64,000 nt of DNA from Scedosporium boydii. Its lineage: Eukaryota; Ascomycota; Sordariomycetes; Microascales; Microascaceae. Both the position numbers and the translations under genes were made by a program. The DNA lies in the NCBI GenBank assembly GCA_002221725.1, contig NJFT01000003.1, positions 372,001-436,000 on the forward strand, in the 5' to 3' direction. Shown here in pieces: positions 10,762 through 22,880 of the stretch. Every line of letters starts with the position of its first letter. Within the stretch, counting starts at the first letter, position 1. A model generated the notes under the pieces. That model saw only the letters and a list, made by a program, of their open reading frames with translations, did no database searches and was not told where the DNA came from.

Positions 10762-12568
10762 ATGGCGGCCGACGAAGGTGAACCTTTGCCCGAGAAGGCA
10801 GTTGTGTCTGATAAGAACTTGCACGAAGTTAGCTCAGATGCGGGTGAAGTTTCCACGGAAATCGACGAGAGAGCCCTCCTCCGCAAGTTGGACGGCAATC
10901 TCCTACCCGCTGTGGGACTGCTCTACCTCCTCTCGTTCCTCGATCGGTCCAATGGTATGGTATCTCTGATTCGCCTTTCCGTGGTAATTATTCTGACATG
11001 AACGTGAACAGTCGGCAATGCAAGAATCGAGGGTCTAACGACGGATGTGCATATGAGTAAGCGGACTCCAAGGTCGATGCATGAAAACAACCGCCTAACC
11101 AAGACGTGATAGCTGGAAACGAGTACTTGACGGGCTTGACTATTTACTTCATCGGCTACGTACTATTTGAGGTATTCGATATTATTCTAACCATCGCATC
11201 AGGCACAGCTACTGTTTTACCCGCCACGCTAACTCGACTTCCAGATTCCATGCAACATCATCCTGAAGAAGACGACCCCGAGAATTTGGCTACCCACACT
11301 AACAGTGGCATGGGGAATCGTCGCCACTCTGATGGGCATCGTCACCAGTCTTCCCGGCTTCCTCGTCTCTCGCTTCTTCCTCGGTGTCACCGAGAGTGGA
11401 CTCTTTCCCGGCGTGGTATACTACTTCTCCATGTGGTACAAGCGGCGCGAGCGACAATACCGTATCTCACTCTTCTTCTCCGGCGCGGCCCTGGCGGGTG
11501 CTTTCGGTGGCCTCCTCGCGTACGGGATTGGGCACATGCGAGTTGTTTGGGATAATGGCTGGAGGTGGATCTTCATCTTGGTATGCCACCATCGCCAATC
11601 TCGGATGAGCGGTTATTGAAAATAGATTGCTAATGAACCCTACAGGAGGGCATTGTGACAGTTTTGGTTGCCATCGGAGCCTACTGGTTCATTCAAAACT
11701 ACCCCGATACCGCGACGTTTGTCAATGACAAGGAGCGAGAATTCATTCGTGCCCGTCTTGCTTCGGACAGCGACGCCACCCTCGACGAAAAGTTCGCTTG
11801 GGCGAGTGTCGTCGAGGCTCTCAAGGATCCGAAGTGTTGGCTGTATGGCTTTGGTTTCCATACCACCAGTCTACCTCTTTACACGTTCTCCCTTTTCTTG
11901 GTAAGTTCTCCCGCTCTTCAAGCTGAACTTGCGTTCAGCACCAGATGCCACCAGACTTCGCTGACAGTTGTGCCGCATAGCCCACAATCATCAATAACCT
12001 TGGCTATAAAGCAGCTATTGCGCAGCTCCTGACCGTTCCCCCGTATGCGTTCGCCTTCATCACGACCCTCACGACAGCCGTCGTATCCGAGAGGGTCGGC
12101 CGCCGTGCGCCTTTCATCATGGGTTCTGCCCTGTTTGCTATTATTGGCTACGCAATTCTTCTTTCCAATACCGATCCCGTGGGCCGGCCGGGCGTTTCAT
12201 ATCTAGGTACCTTTTTCGCAGCCGGAGGCATCTTCCCCGCTGTGGCGCTAGTCCTCTCCTGGCCTGCCATCAACATCTCAGGACAGACCAAGAGGGCTGT
12301 GGGGAATGCTATGCAGATCAGCATCGGTAACCTCGGAGCTGTTTTGGGCACTCAGCTGTATCGCGCGGGAGATGGGCCCCGGTATATCGTGGGGCATTCG
12401 TTTGCTCTGGGCTACCTTGCGGCCCATATCGTTGTTGCAGGCTTGCTCTGGCGTATCTTGAAGAGAGAGAATGAGCGTCGTGCGGAGATTGCAGAGGAGG
12501 CTAAAGCTGTCGGGGACCTGGATGATTGGCGAGGAGATTCGGATCCACGTTGGCGATTCCAGTACTAG
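10762..12568 (+). CDS. MFS transporter, anion:cation symporter (Dal5/Tna1-like) family
   Basis: Six exons fit: 10762-10954, 11012-11056, 11113-11171, 11245-11580, 11646-11900 and 11981-12568, giving 491 residues with every junction in phase. The product starts with an acidic cytoplasmic tail, then LLYLLSFLDRSNVGNARIEG, the first-helix signature of the ACS family, then YFIGYVLFEIPCN, RFFLGVTESGLFPG and GNGWRWIF-like segments (here NGWRWIF), and ends in a second six-helix half. Family members carry carboxylates such as allantoate, nicotinate, pantothenate or related acids with protons through the plasma membrane; the substrate here is open. The intron-rich 5' half is common in this family. The gene starts 1.7 kb from a divergent secreted-protein gene. 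Confidence 0.88.
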
Positions 12569-13086
12569 TGACAGGTGCAGCAACTATTATTAAAGCGTGG
12601 AAAAGGGAGAGTTAATTACGCATTGCGAACAAGAGGGGTCCATCTGTCAAGAATACTCATACCTCATTCGCGATAGTACAAGTTATTTATTTGAAAGGTA
12701 GATTGTTCTGTTTCAAGTCTATTCAAATATACATTTATACTCAGTCGTGAAAATCTATCTGAACAATATGCGCCGGCTCATCAGTCCCAAAATCGTTACA
12801 AAGTCCCTCTCCGTATTTCCTAGCCAGCGTGGGAAGCCGACGCGCTCCACGCCATTTCAAAACCACCCAGGAATCAAATCGTAGATTCCAAAAGCTCACG
12901 TGTACATTCAACGCTCCATAGCATAAAGCCAAAGAGAGGCGATGTCTCCCTGACGTCGTACTTCGTGTCATTCCGCATGAATCATAATATACGTGTATTG
13001 ATGCCCCTTTGTTTTTCTTATCAATATCATCCCATGATATGTGGAGGGCTGTGTAATTCGGCGAACTCGGCTTGTTCTTTCAAAGT
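12569..13086. other. Intergenic, convergent 3' ends
   Basis: Lies between two convergent genes. It is AT-rich at 12670-12740 (likely polyadenylation region for the carrier). No gene or repeat was recognised. Confidence 0.5.
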
Positions 13087-13485
13087 CTAGATGTGGACAT
13101 GCGGACTCCGACTTCCGTGACTGGAGCGCCGGGCCTCACTCATATAGACCTGGCTCGGAGCCCGCACTCTTATAGTGGTGCTCCTACTTCGGCCTCGGCC
13201 GTGGTGATGGTCATGGTGGCGGTGATGGTGCCCGTGGGGGGACCTCTCTTCGTGATAGTAGTACTCGTCGTCCGACCACCGCCGTCTCGTGAGAACCCAT
13301 ATGATCCAGCAGATCAGGATGAACCCGAAAATGGAACTGATGACGATACCGGCGATAACACCTCCGCTCATATCATTACTGTCCTCGTATATAGGTTGGG
13401 AGACAACCGTTACTGTGACGGTTTCTGCGCGAGGGAGGACGGTCGTGGCGTCTTGTGGGGTCGTCGAGGTCGGTAAAACGGGCAT
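13087..13485 (-). CDS. Small one-pass membrane protein with His-rich tail
   Basis: A 132-residue single-exon frame. It has a Thr/Val-rich outer part (TVTVTVVSQPIY), one strong membrane helix (GGVIAGIVISSIFGFILICW followed by IIWVL), a basic stop-transfer RRRW, then an acidic/Tyr stretch and a tail with HGHHHRHHDHHHG (about residues 84-96), and more Arg/Ser. The layout (short Thr-rich ectodomain, glycine-rich helix, basic cytoplasmic tail) resembles many small fungal one-pass proteins with a Mid2/WSC-like helix, but there is no signal peptide. The histidines could bind Zn, Ni or Cu; this is only inferred. Start ATG chosen because it is the first in the frame and is followed at once by this layout. 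Function unknown. Confidence 0.6.
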   Translation of the reverse strand: MPVLPTSTTPQDATTVLPRAETVTVTVVSQPIYEDSNDMSGGVIAGIVISSIFGFILICWIIWVLTRRRWSDDEYYYHEERSPHGHHHRHHDHHHGRGRSRSTTIRVRAPSQVYMSEARRSSHGSRSPHVHI

Positions 13486-14420
13486 TTTGTTGGAAGATTT
13501 GTTCTTCTTTTTTTCGTCTTGTTTTGGTTTTGTTTGTTTCTCTTCTTCTTTTAAATGAGGATATAGAAATCGAGGCTAGAAAGCCAGATTGGATGATCTT
13601 TGAAACAGCTCGATACTACTTGTAGAGGGTGGCGAGTGTAAGGGGAAAATCGTGAATTTGGCCAAAATTGTGAATCGTGAAACTAGGTATTGCTTCATAT
13701 TCCCAGGACCAAAGAGAATCGAGAATCGAAAAGCGAGAATATATAAACGTCTACTGCCCCGGGACTCGCCGCTGTATCTCCTGATATCATAGATGGCATG
13801 TCCGCTTTCTTGAAAACTCGAACACGGACTCGCCTGTCCCCGATTGTTGGTCGCATCTGCATCATGAGGTCATGCTGCTTGGCAGCCCCGCCCGGATTGG
13901 ACAACTGCCAAGAATTCGAGGACGGACCCGAGAAACGGCCCACGATCTGCGCCGTGACTTGTCACCCCACAGTTCACGGTCGGCGATTTCGTCATTGAGC
14001 GATCAAGGAAAACGTGGAGGCATCAATTCGACAGGGGTGTTCGCCAATCGAAGCATTTTGGGGATGGTGTCTTGCAGTTGCCGGATCTGTCGGTCATGGG
14101 CTCCGCTTGAAATGGTCACGGAGCCAGGAGCTGGTTGGACAGCGGCTTTTCATAGAGAGGAACCTGAATTACGACTTGGAATTCACAGTTTCCTACCATT
14201 TATTGGAGGGAGCGTGGGCACGGCACGGGCGAGGTTTCGGACGATGAATACGGAGCTCAAAGTAAGGAGGGTGTTATAATAGTTAAGACTCTGATTTTCG
14301 AGCAACAATGAGAACCTAACCCCCTCAAAATACTCACAAGAGACTTCTGACCTGTACCCGTTTCGTCCTCCTATTGCAGACTGAGTGCGTGCCAGGCCTG
14401 ACCGCCAGACCCTCCTCGAC
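13486..14420. other. Intergenic, 0.9 kb
   Basis: Contains the 5' flank of the His-rich protein gene, with a pyrimidine-rich run on the plus strand at 13500-13560. Open frames at 13700-14280 are short and unrecognised. Nothing else seen. Confidence 0.45.
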
Positions 14421-14951
14421 TCACCCCTCAAATGCCTTCTTGAGTGCAGCAATGTCCAATTTCTTCTGCGTAAACATCACCGCCGAAACCCTCGCCGTCG
14501 TCTGCGCATCACCACTACTCAAATACTCAAACAAGACCTTCGGCACAACCTGCCAACTGACTCCAAACTTGTCGGCAAGCCAGCCACACTCCTGCTTGCT
14601 CGGGTCCCCGCCCTCGCGGAGCTTCTCCCAGAAGTGGTCCACTTCCTCCTGGTTGTCGCAGTGGATCTGGAAGGAAACGGCGGTGTTGAATTTCCATCCT
14701 TGGTCTCCGCCATTGAGGCCGACGAAGGGCTGGCCGCGGAGGTCGAATTGGACAACCATTACGGAGCCGGGCTCCGAGCCGTGGCAGAGGGCCGGGTCAT
14801 CGGGATATCGCTGGGTTTGGTTGATCTTGGTTGCGGGGGTAGATGAGGTTACGCCAGGAGCAGAGTTAAAAATGGAGATGTAGTATTGAGCAGCCTCCTC
14901 AGCGTCATTGTTGTTGAACCAAAGACAGGTGGTGATTTTGTGGCTCGACAT
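14421..14951 (-). CDS. PhnB-like VOC/glyoxalase-fold protein
   Basis: A single-exon gene of 176 residues. It follows the PhnB / 3-demethylubiquinone-9 3-methyltransferase-like family: an N-terminal KITTCLWFNNNDAEEAAQYY, then IFNSAPG, SVMVVQFDLRGQPFVGLNGG, a central FNTAVSFQIHCDNQEEVDHF and EKLREGG, and finally CGWLADKFGVSWQVVPKVL. These match the two beta-alpha-beta-beta-beta halves of the vicinal oxygen chelate fold. The name taken from methyltransferases is misleading; these small cytosolic proteins usually have no proven reaction. Length and both ends agree with the family, so I consider the model complete. No operon-like partner lies near. Confidence 0.85.
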   Translation of the reverse strand: MSSHKITTCLWFNNNDAEEAAQYYISIFNSAPGVTSSTPATKINQTQRYPDDPALCHGSEPGSVMVVQFDLRGQPFVGLNGGDQGWKFNTAVSFQIHCDNQEEVDHFWEKLREGGDPSKQECGWLADKFGVSWQVVPKVLFEYLSSGDAQTTARVSAVMFTQKKLDIAALKKAFEG

Positions 14952-15666
14952 GATGGAAGAAGAGAGAACTGGTCCGGAGGGTAAGTGGATATTCAGCAGG
15001 TGTAAGAAAATGTTCGGGTTTTAAGCTTGAATTTAGTTTGATAATAAGGATCTCTGGCTACATCACTGGGGACTGGGAGGAGACTGACGTCGTCTTTATA
15101 GTCGCCGTGTTCGTTTTGAAAATTGATGAGGTGAAACCTCAAGCAAGGCAACTTCCATGTTTCCAGAGGTGATCAATTAACCTTTCGGCGATGTTCAGTA
15201 ATACGGAAATTGAAAATGCTGGAATTGATTTGTCGAACGGGGATCAATTATTGGCCCGGATGATTGAGAGCATGTCGGATGCCTGTCAGGTTTCAGCCAC
15301 CAGATCAGGCATCCATGACCTCTTCGATCTTGTGCAGTTTTACATGACAATCTCGGTCTAAAATGCACAGTTCTGTGAAGCCTATGGAGGGAGCATGTTC
15401 TCTCTGGGCTCGCCAATCAATGCGACCCTGAGAGAGGATTCAGTCAATGTAAGGATAATGTCATCTTTGGAGCTGTCTAATGTTTCGAAGATTATTATTG
15501 ATATATTCTATTATCTATTCATAAAACCCACGAGTCGTTGAACATCGAATAGAGATAAGGGGGAAAAAAAAAGAAGAGCTGAGATCAGATTACAAAGGAA
15601 CTCTAAAGGGTCCGGGGAAAAAAAGAGAAAAATCAAGCGCAGCCCCTCTAAAAGAATGTTCAATGA
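14952..15666. other. Intergenic, 0.7 kb
   Basis: It holds the promoter of the PhnB-like gene and the 3' flank of the next gene. AT-rich purine runs at 15550-15640 could belong to the 3' end processing region of the minus-strand carrier. No gene recognised. Confidence 0.45.
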
Positions 15667-17058
15667 TTATATCCGCGCAAACAAGCCCTTCCCTGCCACC
15701 AGTTTGCTCGCCACAGCGAGGAAACCACCGACTAGACACATGGCTCCACTAAACATGGAAACCTCGAAAAAGCCGTGATACCGGTCCACGAGCATTCCGT
15801 TGAACGGCGGCCCGATCAAAGCCGCGATAGAGCCGACAGCTATGCCCATGCCCATGTAGGTTCCCATATTTCTGGGGTCTTTCGAACAAGTCGTCAAAGC
15901 AGCGGAGCCTCCGGAAATAATCATGCCGGAAGAAAAGCCAAAGACAATAGAGTAGACAACGATTCCTGCAGTGGATTTGGCCTGGTTGAAGCAAAAGATG
16001 ACTATGCCGTTGGAAATGCCCGCAATCACAAGCATGTTCATACGGCCGAACTTGTCTGCTAAGATACCCGGGATTACTCGGCCAAACGTCGAGGCGCCGT
16101 TGAGAATGGCGAGCATGTATGACGCGAGGTTCGCCCCCATCCCACGGGAGACGGCGTATGCCGGTAGGTAGAACAGAGGCGTAAACATGCCGACGAACAT
16201 GAAAAACAGCGAAGCGACGAGAAGCACGTAGGTCCATTCTTTCCAGGCAGCGGCGAGGAAGAACTTGCCGGTGCGTGGTGGCAAGCGCGACTTGAGGGTG
16301 ATGATCGCAAAGGCTAGGAGAGGCACCATGATAAAGCCGATGATTCTCACCGACCACGCGAATCCTAGGGAACTCCTCATCATCTTGGACAGCGCAATAG
16401 GCAGAACGATACCGCCGATGGAGGATCCAGATATCGTAATGCCCAGAGCCGCCGCGCGTTTCTTGTCGAAGAATTGGGAAACCGCCGCCATGGCCGGGAA
16501 CATCATCAAGCCCATGGTAACACCCATCAGAACGCCTTGTGCAAGCATAAACTGCCAGTATTCCTTGCACAGACTGAGCATCATAACCGAGAACACATAT
16601 AGGATAGCGGCCGGCCGAATCACCTGCGACTTGTCGTTAGCCTAACCTAGTTGGACTTCTCAAGACATCCCTTATGGCGGCGGAGAGCTTACCCAAACAC
16701 CATATTGGTCGAATAGCGGACCACCGATGGCGCCGGCGAGGAACTGCAGGAAGGCTGCGAGCGACCCGATCCAAGCAATTTTGTCGGCAGACTCTTCTTT
16801 TAGTTGGTGGCTCATGTAGTACTCCTGGAACACACCGAAGGAGTTTGCAAAACCGAGGCCGCAGAAAAAGACGAACCCTGCACCAGTTGCAACGAGCCAC
16901 GCTTCGAGGCCTCCATCCGGGGCTGGTCTCAGCTCTGACACCGGTTTCTCTTCGCCGACCTCAGTCGCGGCCGGGGAGCCTTCGGGGTCGATGCTGGGTG
17001 GAGACTTCTCGTCAGGCTTCTCGGACATCATCGTGGTCTTCGCGTCAGTGAGACTCAT
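15667..17058 (-). CDS. MFS transporter, monocarboxylate (MCT/Mch) type
   Basis: Two exons, 16693-17058 and 15667-16623, joined by a 69-nt GT-AG intron, give 440 residues. The protein starts with a hydrophilic, acidic cytoplasmic tail, then PDGGLEAWLVATGAGFVFFC, the PDGG-W pattern that opens fungal monocarboxylate-type carriers, and GFANSFGVFQEYY. The second exon carries the loop FDKKRAAALGITISGSSIGG and later LADKFGRMNMLV, both usual in this family. About twelve membrane helices are expected. Yeast Mch proteins do not clearly move monocarboxylates, so the substrate is open; related genes often sit beside secondary-metabolism genes. A remnant of a different MFS family follows upstream on the same strand. 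Confidence 0.87.
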
Positions 17059-17115
17059 AATAAGGATATTGGATAGACGAGCGACAAAGGTCTATCTTGG
17101 TGCATGCATAATGGA

Positions 17116-17476
17116 CTAAGAGAGATAGAAGCCGGAGAACCTAGTGACCACAAGTAGAATGCGTCTACCGAACATATCCTTGACCATCGCGAAGAAAATA
17201 ATCAAAACGACAAGGTAAAGTATATATATTGCCGAGAAGTGGTCTAGAACTAGTGACCCTGCAATATTGATTGCCTGTCCACTGCTGGGCGGCTGCCCCG
17301 GGCGGAGCGGGATCGGTCGCCCATCGGAGATAGACCTCCGCTCTGACAGGCGGGAAGCGGACAAGGAAATCCTTAAAAGTTTGGGCACCATAGAACGCGT
17401 ACGCAAGCATTCCGCGTCTGACATGGAAGAACAAAGAAATGTAACCCGAGGAATAAAAAACAGGAAGAATTGACAC
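17116..17476 (-). pseudogene. Fragment of an MFS sugar-transporter-like gene
   Basis: Two overlapping minus-strand frames give pieces that match the end of lactose-permease-type sugar carriers. One frame has VFYSSGYISLFFHVRRGML, resembling the E-x-x-P-x-x-x-R-x-K-G-L segment before the last helices. The other frame has IAGSLVLDHFSAIYILYLVV and on to IIFFAMVK, resembling N-P-x-A-L-x-x-I-x-W-x-Y-Y-I-x-Y and the final helix. A frame change lies between them and no 5' part of the gene was found. It is likely a degenerated 3' end. Similarity is judged by eye and is weak. Confidence 0.35.
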
Positions 17477-17776
17477 GCGAATACGAAATACGCCTAAAGA
17501 TTATCAATCCATCACCTCGCATGATTGTGGGATCGGACACTCAAAAGAGTTGAAGGATTCGATATGTCCGATTCGGCATCGGTAAATTTGACCAATAAAA
17601 GAATAAACCGATCTCGGTCCAACCCTGAGATTTCGGATTTAAGCCTCTGACGTCCTCTTCAAAGTTCCCGCATGTTCGTGTTCGGCCCAAGACTTTCTTG
17701 ACGGCATTTCCGTTCGCTTCGGAGATTTTTACTGCCTATCAATCGGTCTTGTTGGAGATATTGATCTAATACGTAC

Positions 17777-20270
17777 ATGGATGCCGTGACCGAACCTCAG
17801 CGTCGGCGCAGAAGGCCGGCCGTGTAGGTCCACCCGCATCATTCCCAACCCAAAATCGTTATGGAATCCCTTCTGACAGCTTCGTCGACGACCGCAGCTC
17901 CTGCACTCTTTGCCGGAGGCGCAAAATCAAATGTAATCGGGAAATCCCTTGTGCTAATTGCAAACGGTCCAAAAATGAATCGTGCATCTACGAAAACCAT
18001 CCCTCTCAGCCTCCACGACAAACGCCGCTGGCGCGAGTCACGGGCTTGAGACCAATCGAATCCCGAGGAACTCTCGAGCCTCATAGTCCTGTATCCCTGA
18101 TTGACGACGCTTCGCCTTCCGCTTCTACGGGGTCCGGTCGTCCTGCCGGGGCACTCGTGACTGCGCCCGTGACCGCGCTCTTATCGCCGACGATCAAACC
18201 GACTAAGGAACTCGAATTGATGAGGAATCGGATTCAACATCTCGAGGAACAACTCTCTCAAGCGAACCAAAGACAGAACTTGCCAGGACGCGTTGAGGAA
18301 ACCGAGACAGCCTCTTCTTTCTTAGTAGGAACATTCCACCTTCAGCACGAAAGCCACCTAGCCGGTCACTTGAACGCTACCAGTCGGAGCGTGATGCACA
18401 AGAGTCGCCTTTTTGGCAGAAGCCACTGGATCAACGGCGTCGTAGTAGTAAGTCAGGTCGCCGGCCCTCGATGGCTTTCTCCTCGTTTATACTAACAAAC
18501 GATTTTAGTGGTTCCGGGACGTCTTCGAGATGATCGAGCCTCATGCACTCAAGGAAGACTCGAAAGCGACCAGTACCATGCGAAAGTGCAAGACATTGGC
18601 AAGGATCATCAAGGCACGGCGTCTTCCATCTTGGCCGGCGCCACCGACTCCCGATCTTCCGCCGAGAAATGTAGCAGATAAACTTGTCGACGGCTACCTT
18701 GCTACCATGGAAACGGTATTGCGTATTCTCCACATTCCGAGTTTCAGGAGGGATTACGAAGCCCTCTGGACACCCGGCACGAAACCCGATCCAGCTTTTC
18801 TCGTCCAGCTGAAGCTCGTCATGGCCATTGGCGCCGTTCTGTACGACAACACATTCTCCTTGCGTCCGTCGGCGATGCAATGGATATACGAGGGCCACAC
18901 ATGGATATCGGGACCTGAGTTCAAGCGACGGCTCACCGTGCAGGCCTTGCAAACGCAGCTCTTGCTGGTACTTGCCCGCGACTTTGTGGGAGTGGACGAG
19001 GGGTCGTTATGGATATCCATTGGCTCGATCCTCAGGGCAGCGATGTACATGGGCCTACACAGGGACCCCGCATGTTTACCCAAGCGGACTGTCTTTGCTG
19101 CTGAAATGCGACGACGGCTGTGGAACACGATTCTGGAACTTGCTCTGCTGCACGGAATGAGCTCTGGTGGGCCGATTCTGCTGTCGCTCGAAGACTTCGA
19201 CACGGCGCCGCCAGGGAATTACGATGATGATCAACTAACAGGAGAAAACCATTCGCCGATGCCGAGCAATTATTTTACGCAATCCTCGGTCGCTATTGCC
19301 CTCCGAGAAACCATCCCCATCCGCCTCAAAATCTTGAGATTCTTGAATGATCTTAGCTCGCACGTCACCTATGAAGAGGCCCTTCGCCTTGATGCACAGA
19401 TGAGGTCGTCCTACAGGATACTCCGAGCCAGCCTTCAGAAGCAGGATTCAAAAAACGGTGTTCCCCCGCCTCAGTTTGCGATTCGCATAGCCGATCTCTT
19501 CATGAATCGGTTCTTGTTATCCGTCCACGTCCTCTTCTTCAGTCCTTTGTTGAATCCTATGACTTATGCCTTCTCGAGGAAGGTAGTCGTCGAAACCTCT
19601 CTTAAGATCTGGCACTCGCTGATCCAACCCTCTCCAACCTCGGGCGGTTCCCCAGACCCCTGGGACCTAGCAGACGACTTAACACGGCTCATCACCTCCG
19701 GCTCGGGGTTCTTCCGTATTTCTGCCACCCTTGTTAGCATGCTGATCATCGCGGAGCTGAAGGTGGAACTTCAAGAAGACGACGGCCTTACCCCGGTACC
19801 GCTGCGGCAGGACCTTTTGTCGGTTATGAACGCTGCCAAAATCTGGACAATAAAAGCTATTGAAAGAGGAGAAACGAATATAAAAGGCTACCTCTTTACC
19901 GTTTTGGTTAGCACGCAGATTGAATGCCTAATTGAGGGGGTTGACAGGGAGGAGATGGTTCTGCGGCTAATATCCACTGCCGAGGCCGGGGAGGAGAGGT
20001 GCCTCAAGATACTCGAGGAGCAGGTTGCCGAAGGGCAACCGGAAGGAATTGTGGATGACGGGGTGAGTCACATGTCTCTAAGCACGCCGGCTGATTTCAT
20101 GGGGGACTGGGATTTCTCGGACTTTTCGGTAAGCTTGCCTCTGTCCCTGCTAAGTATAACGGGATCTCTGACCAGTCGTGGCGCAGATGTTAGATACCCA
20201 GTTCAATTTGGGAAGCATGGAGCCGCTGGCTTGGGTGTTTGGTGATGCGCCGCAAGGAATGCCTTCATAG
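17777..20270 (+). CDS. Zn2Cys6 fungal transcription factor with Fungal_trans domain
   Basis: Exons 17777-17823, 17898-18447, 18509-20128 and 20187-20270 give 766 residues. Exon 1 supplies MDAVTEPQRRRRRPAV and exon 2 continues SCTLCRRRKIKC...PCANCKRSKNESC, a complete six-Cys zinc cluster preceded by the basic R-R-R-R-R-P-A-x-S-C lead common in this subgroup. A short coiled-coil heptad stretch (about residues 123-150, ELMRNRIQHLEEQL) follows and may allow dimers. The middle has the Fungal_trans regulatory region (RILHIPSFRRDYEALW, MYMGLHRDPA, EMRRRLWNTILELALL). The last exon ends MEPLAWVFGDAPQGMPS, a C-terminal motif known from relatives. Acceptor choices at 17897 and 20186 were made because they restore these conserved ends. 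Target genes unknown. Confidence 0.85.
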
Positions 20271-22880
20271 CCAACTGGCAACTGCTGAGATGTTTTAAAT
20301 ACCGGACTTGTACGATGTATTATGTAGGATGTACGATATAAGATTATCTCCCACATTGCAAAATGGCCTTCTCTAAAACCCCCTGAGCTTGTGACTACTC
20401 CGGGGCGGTGCTTTACATCGATTAACCGAGACAATCTTCCCAGGACTAGGCCTAGTGCCCTGTCGGTTGTAGCCTCAACACGTCGTTTTAATATGCTCAA
20501 GCCCGAGCTCAACCAAATGCCTTCTTTTCTCTCAATCGATGGTTACTCGTACCGACTTTTGAGGTAGTTGATCCTGGCTAGGCTTCCCTGTCATCTTTCC
20601 ATGATCCCTAGACAGCTGAAATATTGTGAGTGATTTTGGTAATCATCATTTCCACGATGTGCCGTTACGATTTGTGAAAACCACGCAAACTCTGCCATCC
20701 TTCATTCGCAAGAATCCGGTCCTAGGGTTAGGGTTCCCAGCCGGTATGTCAATAATCCTCTTCATCACCGCACTACAATTTATCAGCCAGCACCACCCTG
20801 ATACGGATACCCTGGGTTGGGAGGTATGGCGCTTGAATTTGTTGCAAAAAATACACGACGATATGTTGCCGGTAACGTTGCATACATCAATGGTCGACAA
20901 TTACCTTTGGAATCCCATCTTCTTAATAGAGAAGGTCGGCCTCGGACCAGAAAGCAGTCCTTACCAGCAACAATTCGCCCTGAACCATGCACGTTCGTGG
21001 CTGACTGATCACGAGATGAAGCGAAGGGCGTGTTCAGCAGCCCCAGAACATGGCCGAGTGGAACATGCAGCTAGACCTGCGTGGGTTCAGGCATTGGCGT
21101 GGATGATGCCCTCTGATAAATGCAGTGATAGACACTCGGGGAAGTTGGATGCGAGTCTCAGGCGGATGAAAAACAGATTTGTGAGGGAGCGCCTTCGACG
21201 TGATGTGCTAGATGTGATGTCCCTCCACTCTTCGCTTGTCATCATATTCAAGGGGGAGCCTCTGCATGTTGAGTGAGGGCCATGTCTCACAATGAAAAAT
21301 GCAAAGGTGAAGAGGGGCTACCAATAAAATGACGAATCTCCCATCCAGCAGGGCTATCTTTGCTTTTGATAATCCCGGATGAACCTTTTCAGCTGTGATT
21401 GGGCGAACAGATCAGGTGTATTCTCTCCCCAGGGCTGCAGACAGTTTGAGCGACCGACGCATTTCAGACCGGATTGCCAGAGTTTTGTGGGTTGTGGCGG
21501 TAAAATACCGCTACTCCGCAAAAGCAAGATCCTCCGTTTATACGCTTCTTAACTATCGATGTTTTGAATTTAGCATCCCCTTTGATGTTGACGCGACGTT
21601 TAAGCTTGACTTGACGTGCGGAACCACGGCGAATCGAATGGGGCTCGAGCCGTTATCACTGTGTTGACTGCCTGGCTCTACCTCCTATCGCCCTGGATGA
21701 CCTGGCCAGGCTAGGCCTCCCAGCTCTAGCGCTCAGCGTTCCCCTGGGAATCCTGGCTGGCTGTGTCCGAGGGCCTGGCTCCCTCGTCCGAGCGCAGGAA
21801 CAGGAGGCCCCAGCCTAATAATTGGAGCTAAAATCCAATAAATTCCAGCAGGGCTAGGGGCCCCATTTTGCTCATGCAACCACTACGCAGCATTTGCGGA
21901 TTTGCGCAAGGTTCGTGCGGCATTGGTTCAGTCGGCTTTGACGCAGCGTGCTCTGTTCTTCCCAATCATTTTTTTTTTTTTTTTTGGTTATTCTGCGAGC
22001 CGGCAGTCCTCTTCTATGGCCGGGTAGGGAATAGCGTCTCATCCCCCCCGCAGTAGACCCAAGAACACCACGACGAAGTTCTAGACCTGTGCACACACGG
22101 CTTCGCTCTCCATAAAATGATGAAATGGGACGCTGTTGGCTGATTGATGCATCGGACTGCTATGAATGTGGATATCGGTAGAAACAGGGAAGGGCAACAC
22201 GTGAGACAATAGACACTGAAGATTTTGATATGATCTTGGGTCCCGGAAATCTGCGTCCTTGGGCTGTCGCTGCTCCGCGCTACGCGACGCTAGAACCGAA
22301 AAGCGAAGGTCATGTTCCGCTAATTTTAAGCAGAGGAATACGAAGTAATCACTCATATAACTAATGCTGTGAACCTGCGCACAATAGACAATACTACCTC
22401 ATGTGTATGCACCCGATGGTCTAAAATAAGCACATTTCGAGCCCACCCTTTCAGTGCGTTCATTTCCAGACCGGAATGCACTTTTGAACTGCAGAGCAGC
22501 AGCACGGTGTACGTCATGGGGGTTCCGGAGTGGAGATTACGGGAACAGCCAGGCGCAAAAGCAACCTTCCGGGAGGGTGTCCGCGCAGGAGCAGGGAGCT
22601 GAGAACCCTTCCCTTGTCAGTCTCGAGCTGGAATTGGTGGAAGACGCTACCTTGAACTACCTCCCACTAGTCCCAGGCCCCGCCCACGGTCTTGGCCCTC
22701 TGAGAAATGCCAACCAGGACCGTTGTGGTGGAAGTGGACGCGATAATGTAGCTGCGGTACATCCCAAATCCCATATATAGAGGTCAAGGCCGTCTCCAAC
22801 AAAGATGATTCCTCATCGTCGAGCTCGGTATCTGGACTGTGAAGAAAGTCGGAGTCGCGGATCCTGAGAACACGGCCAAA
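20271..22880. other. Intergenic, 2.6 kb, with low-complexity tracts
   Basis: No supportable gene. A 216-codon plus-strand frame (20626-21276) begins with GTG and shows no domain. Features seen: a short telomere-like tandem (tagggttaggg, 20723-20733), a CCTGG/GGCC-rich stretch with many AGGCCT-type words at 21665-21815, a 17-T run at 21969-21985, and the promoter of the GMC oxidoreductase gene at the right end (a TATATA at about 22774). Confidence 0.45.

Noticed and set aside
20626..21276. 216-codon plus-strand frame
   Set aside because: Starts with GTG, no family motifs, composition not convincing, and no exon partner.
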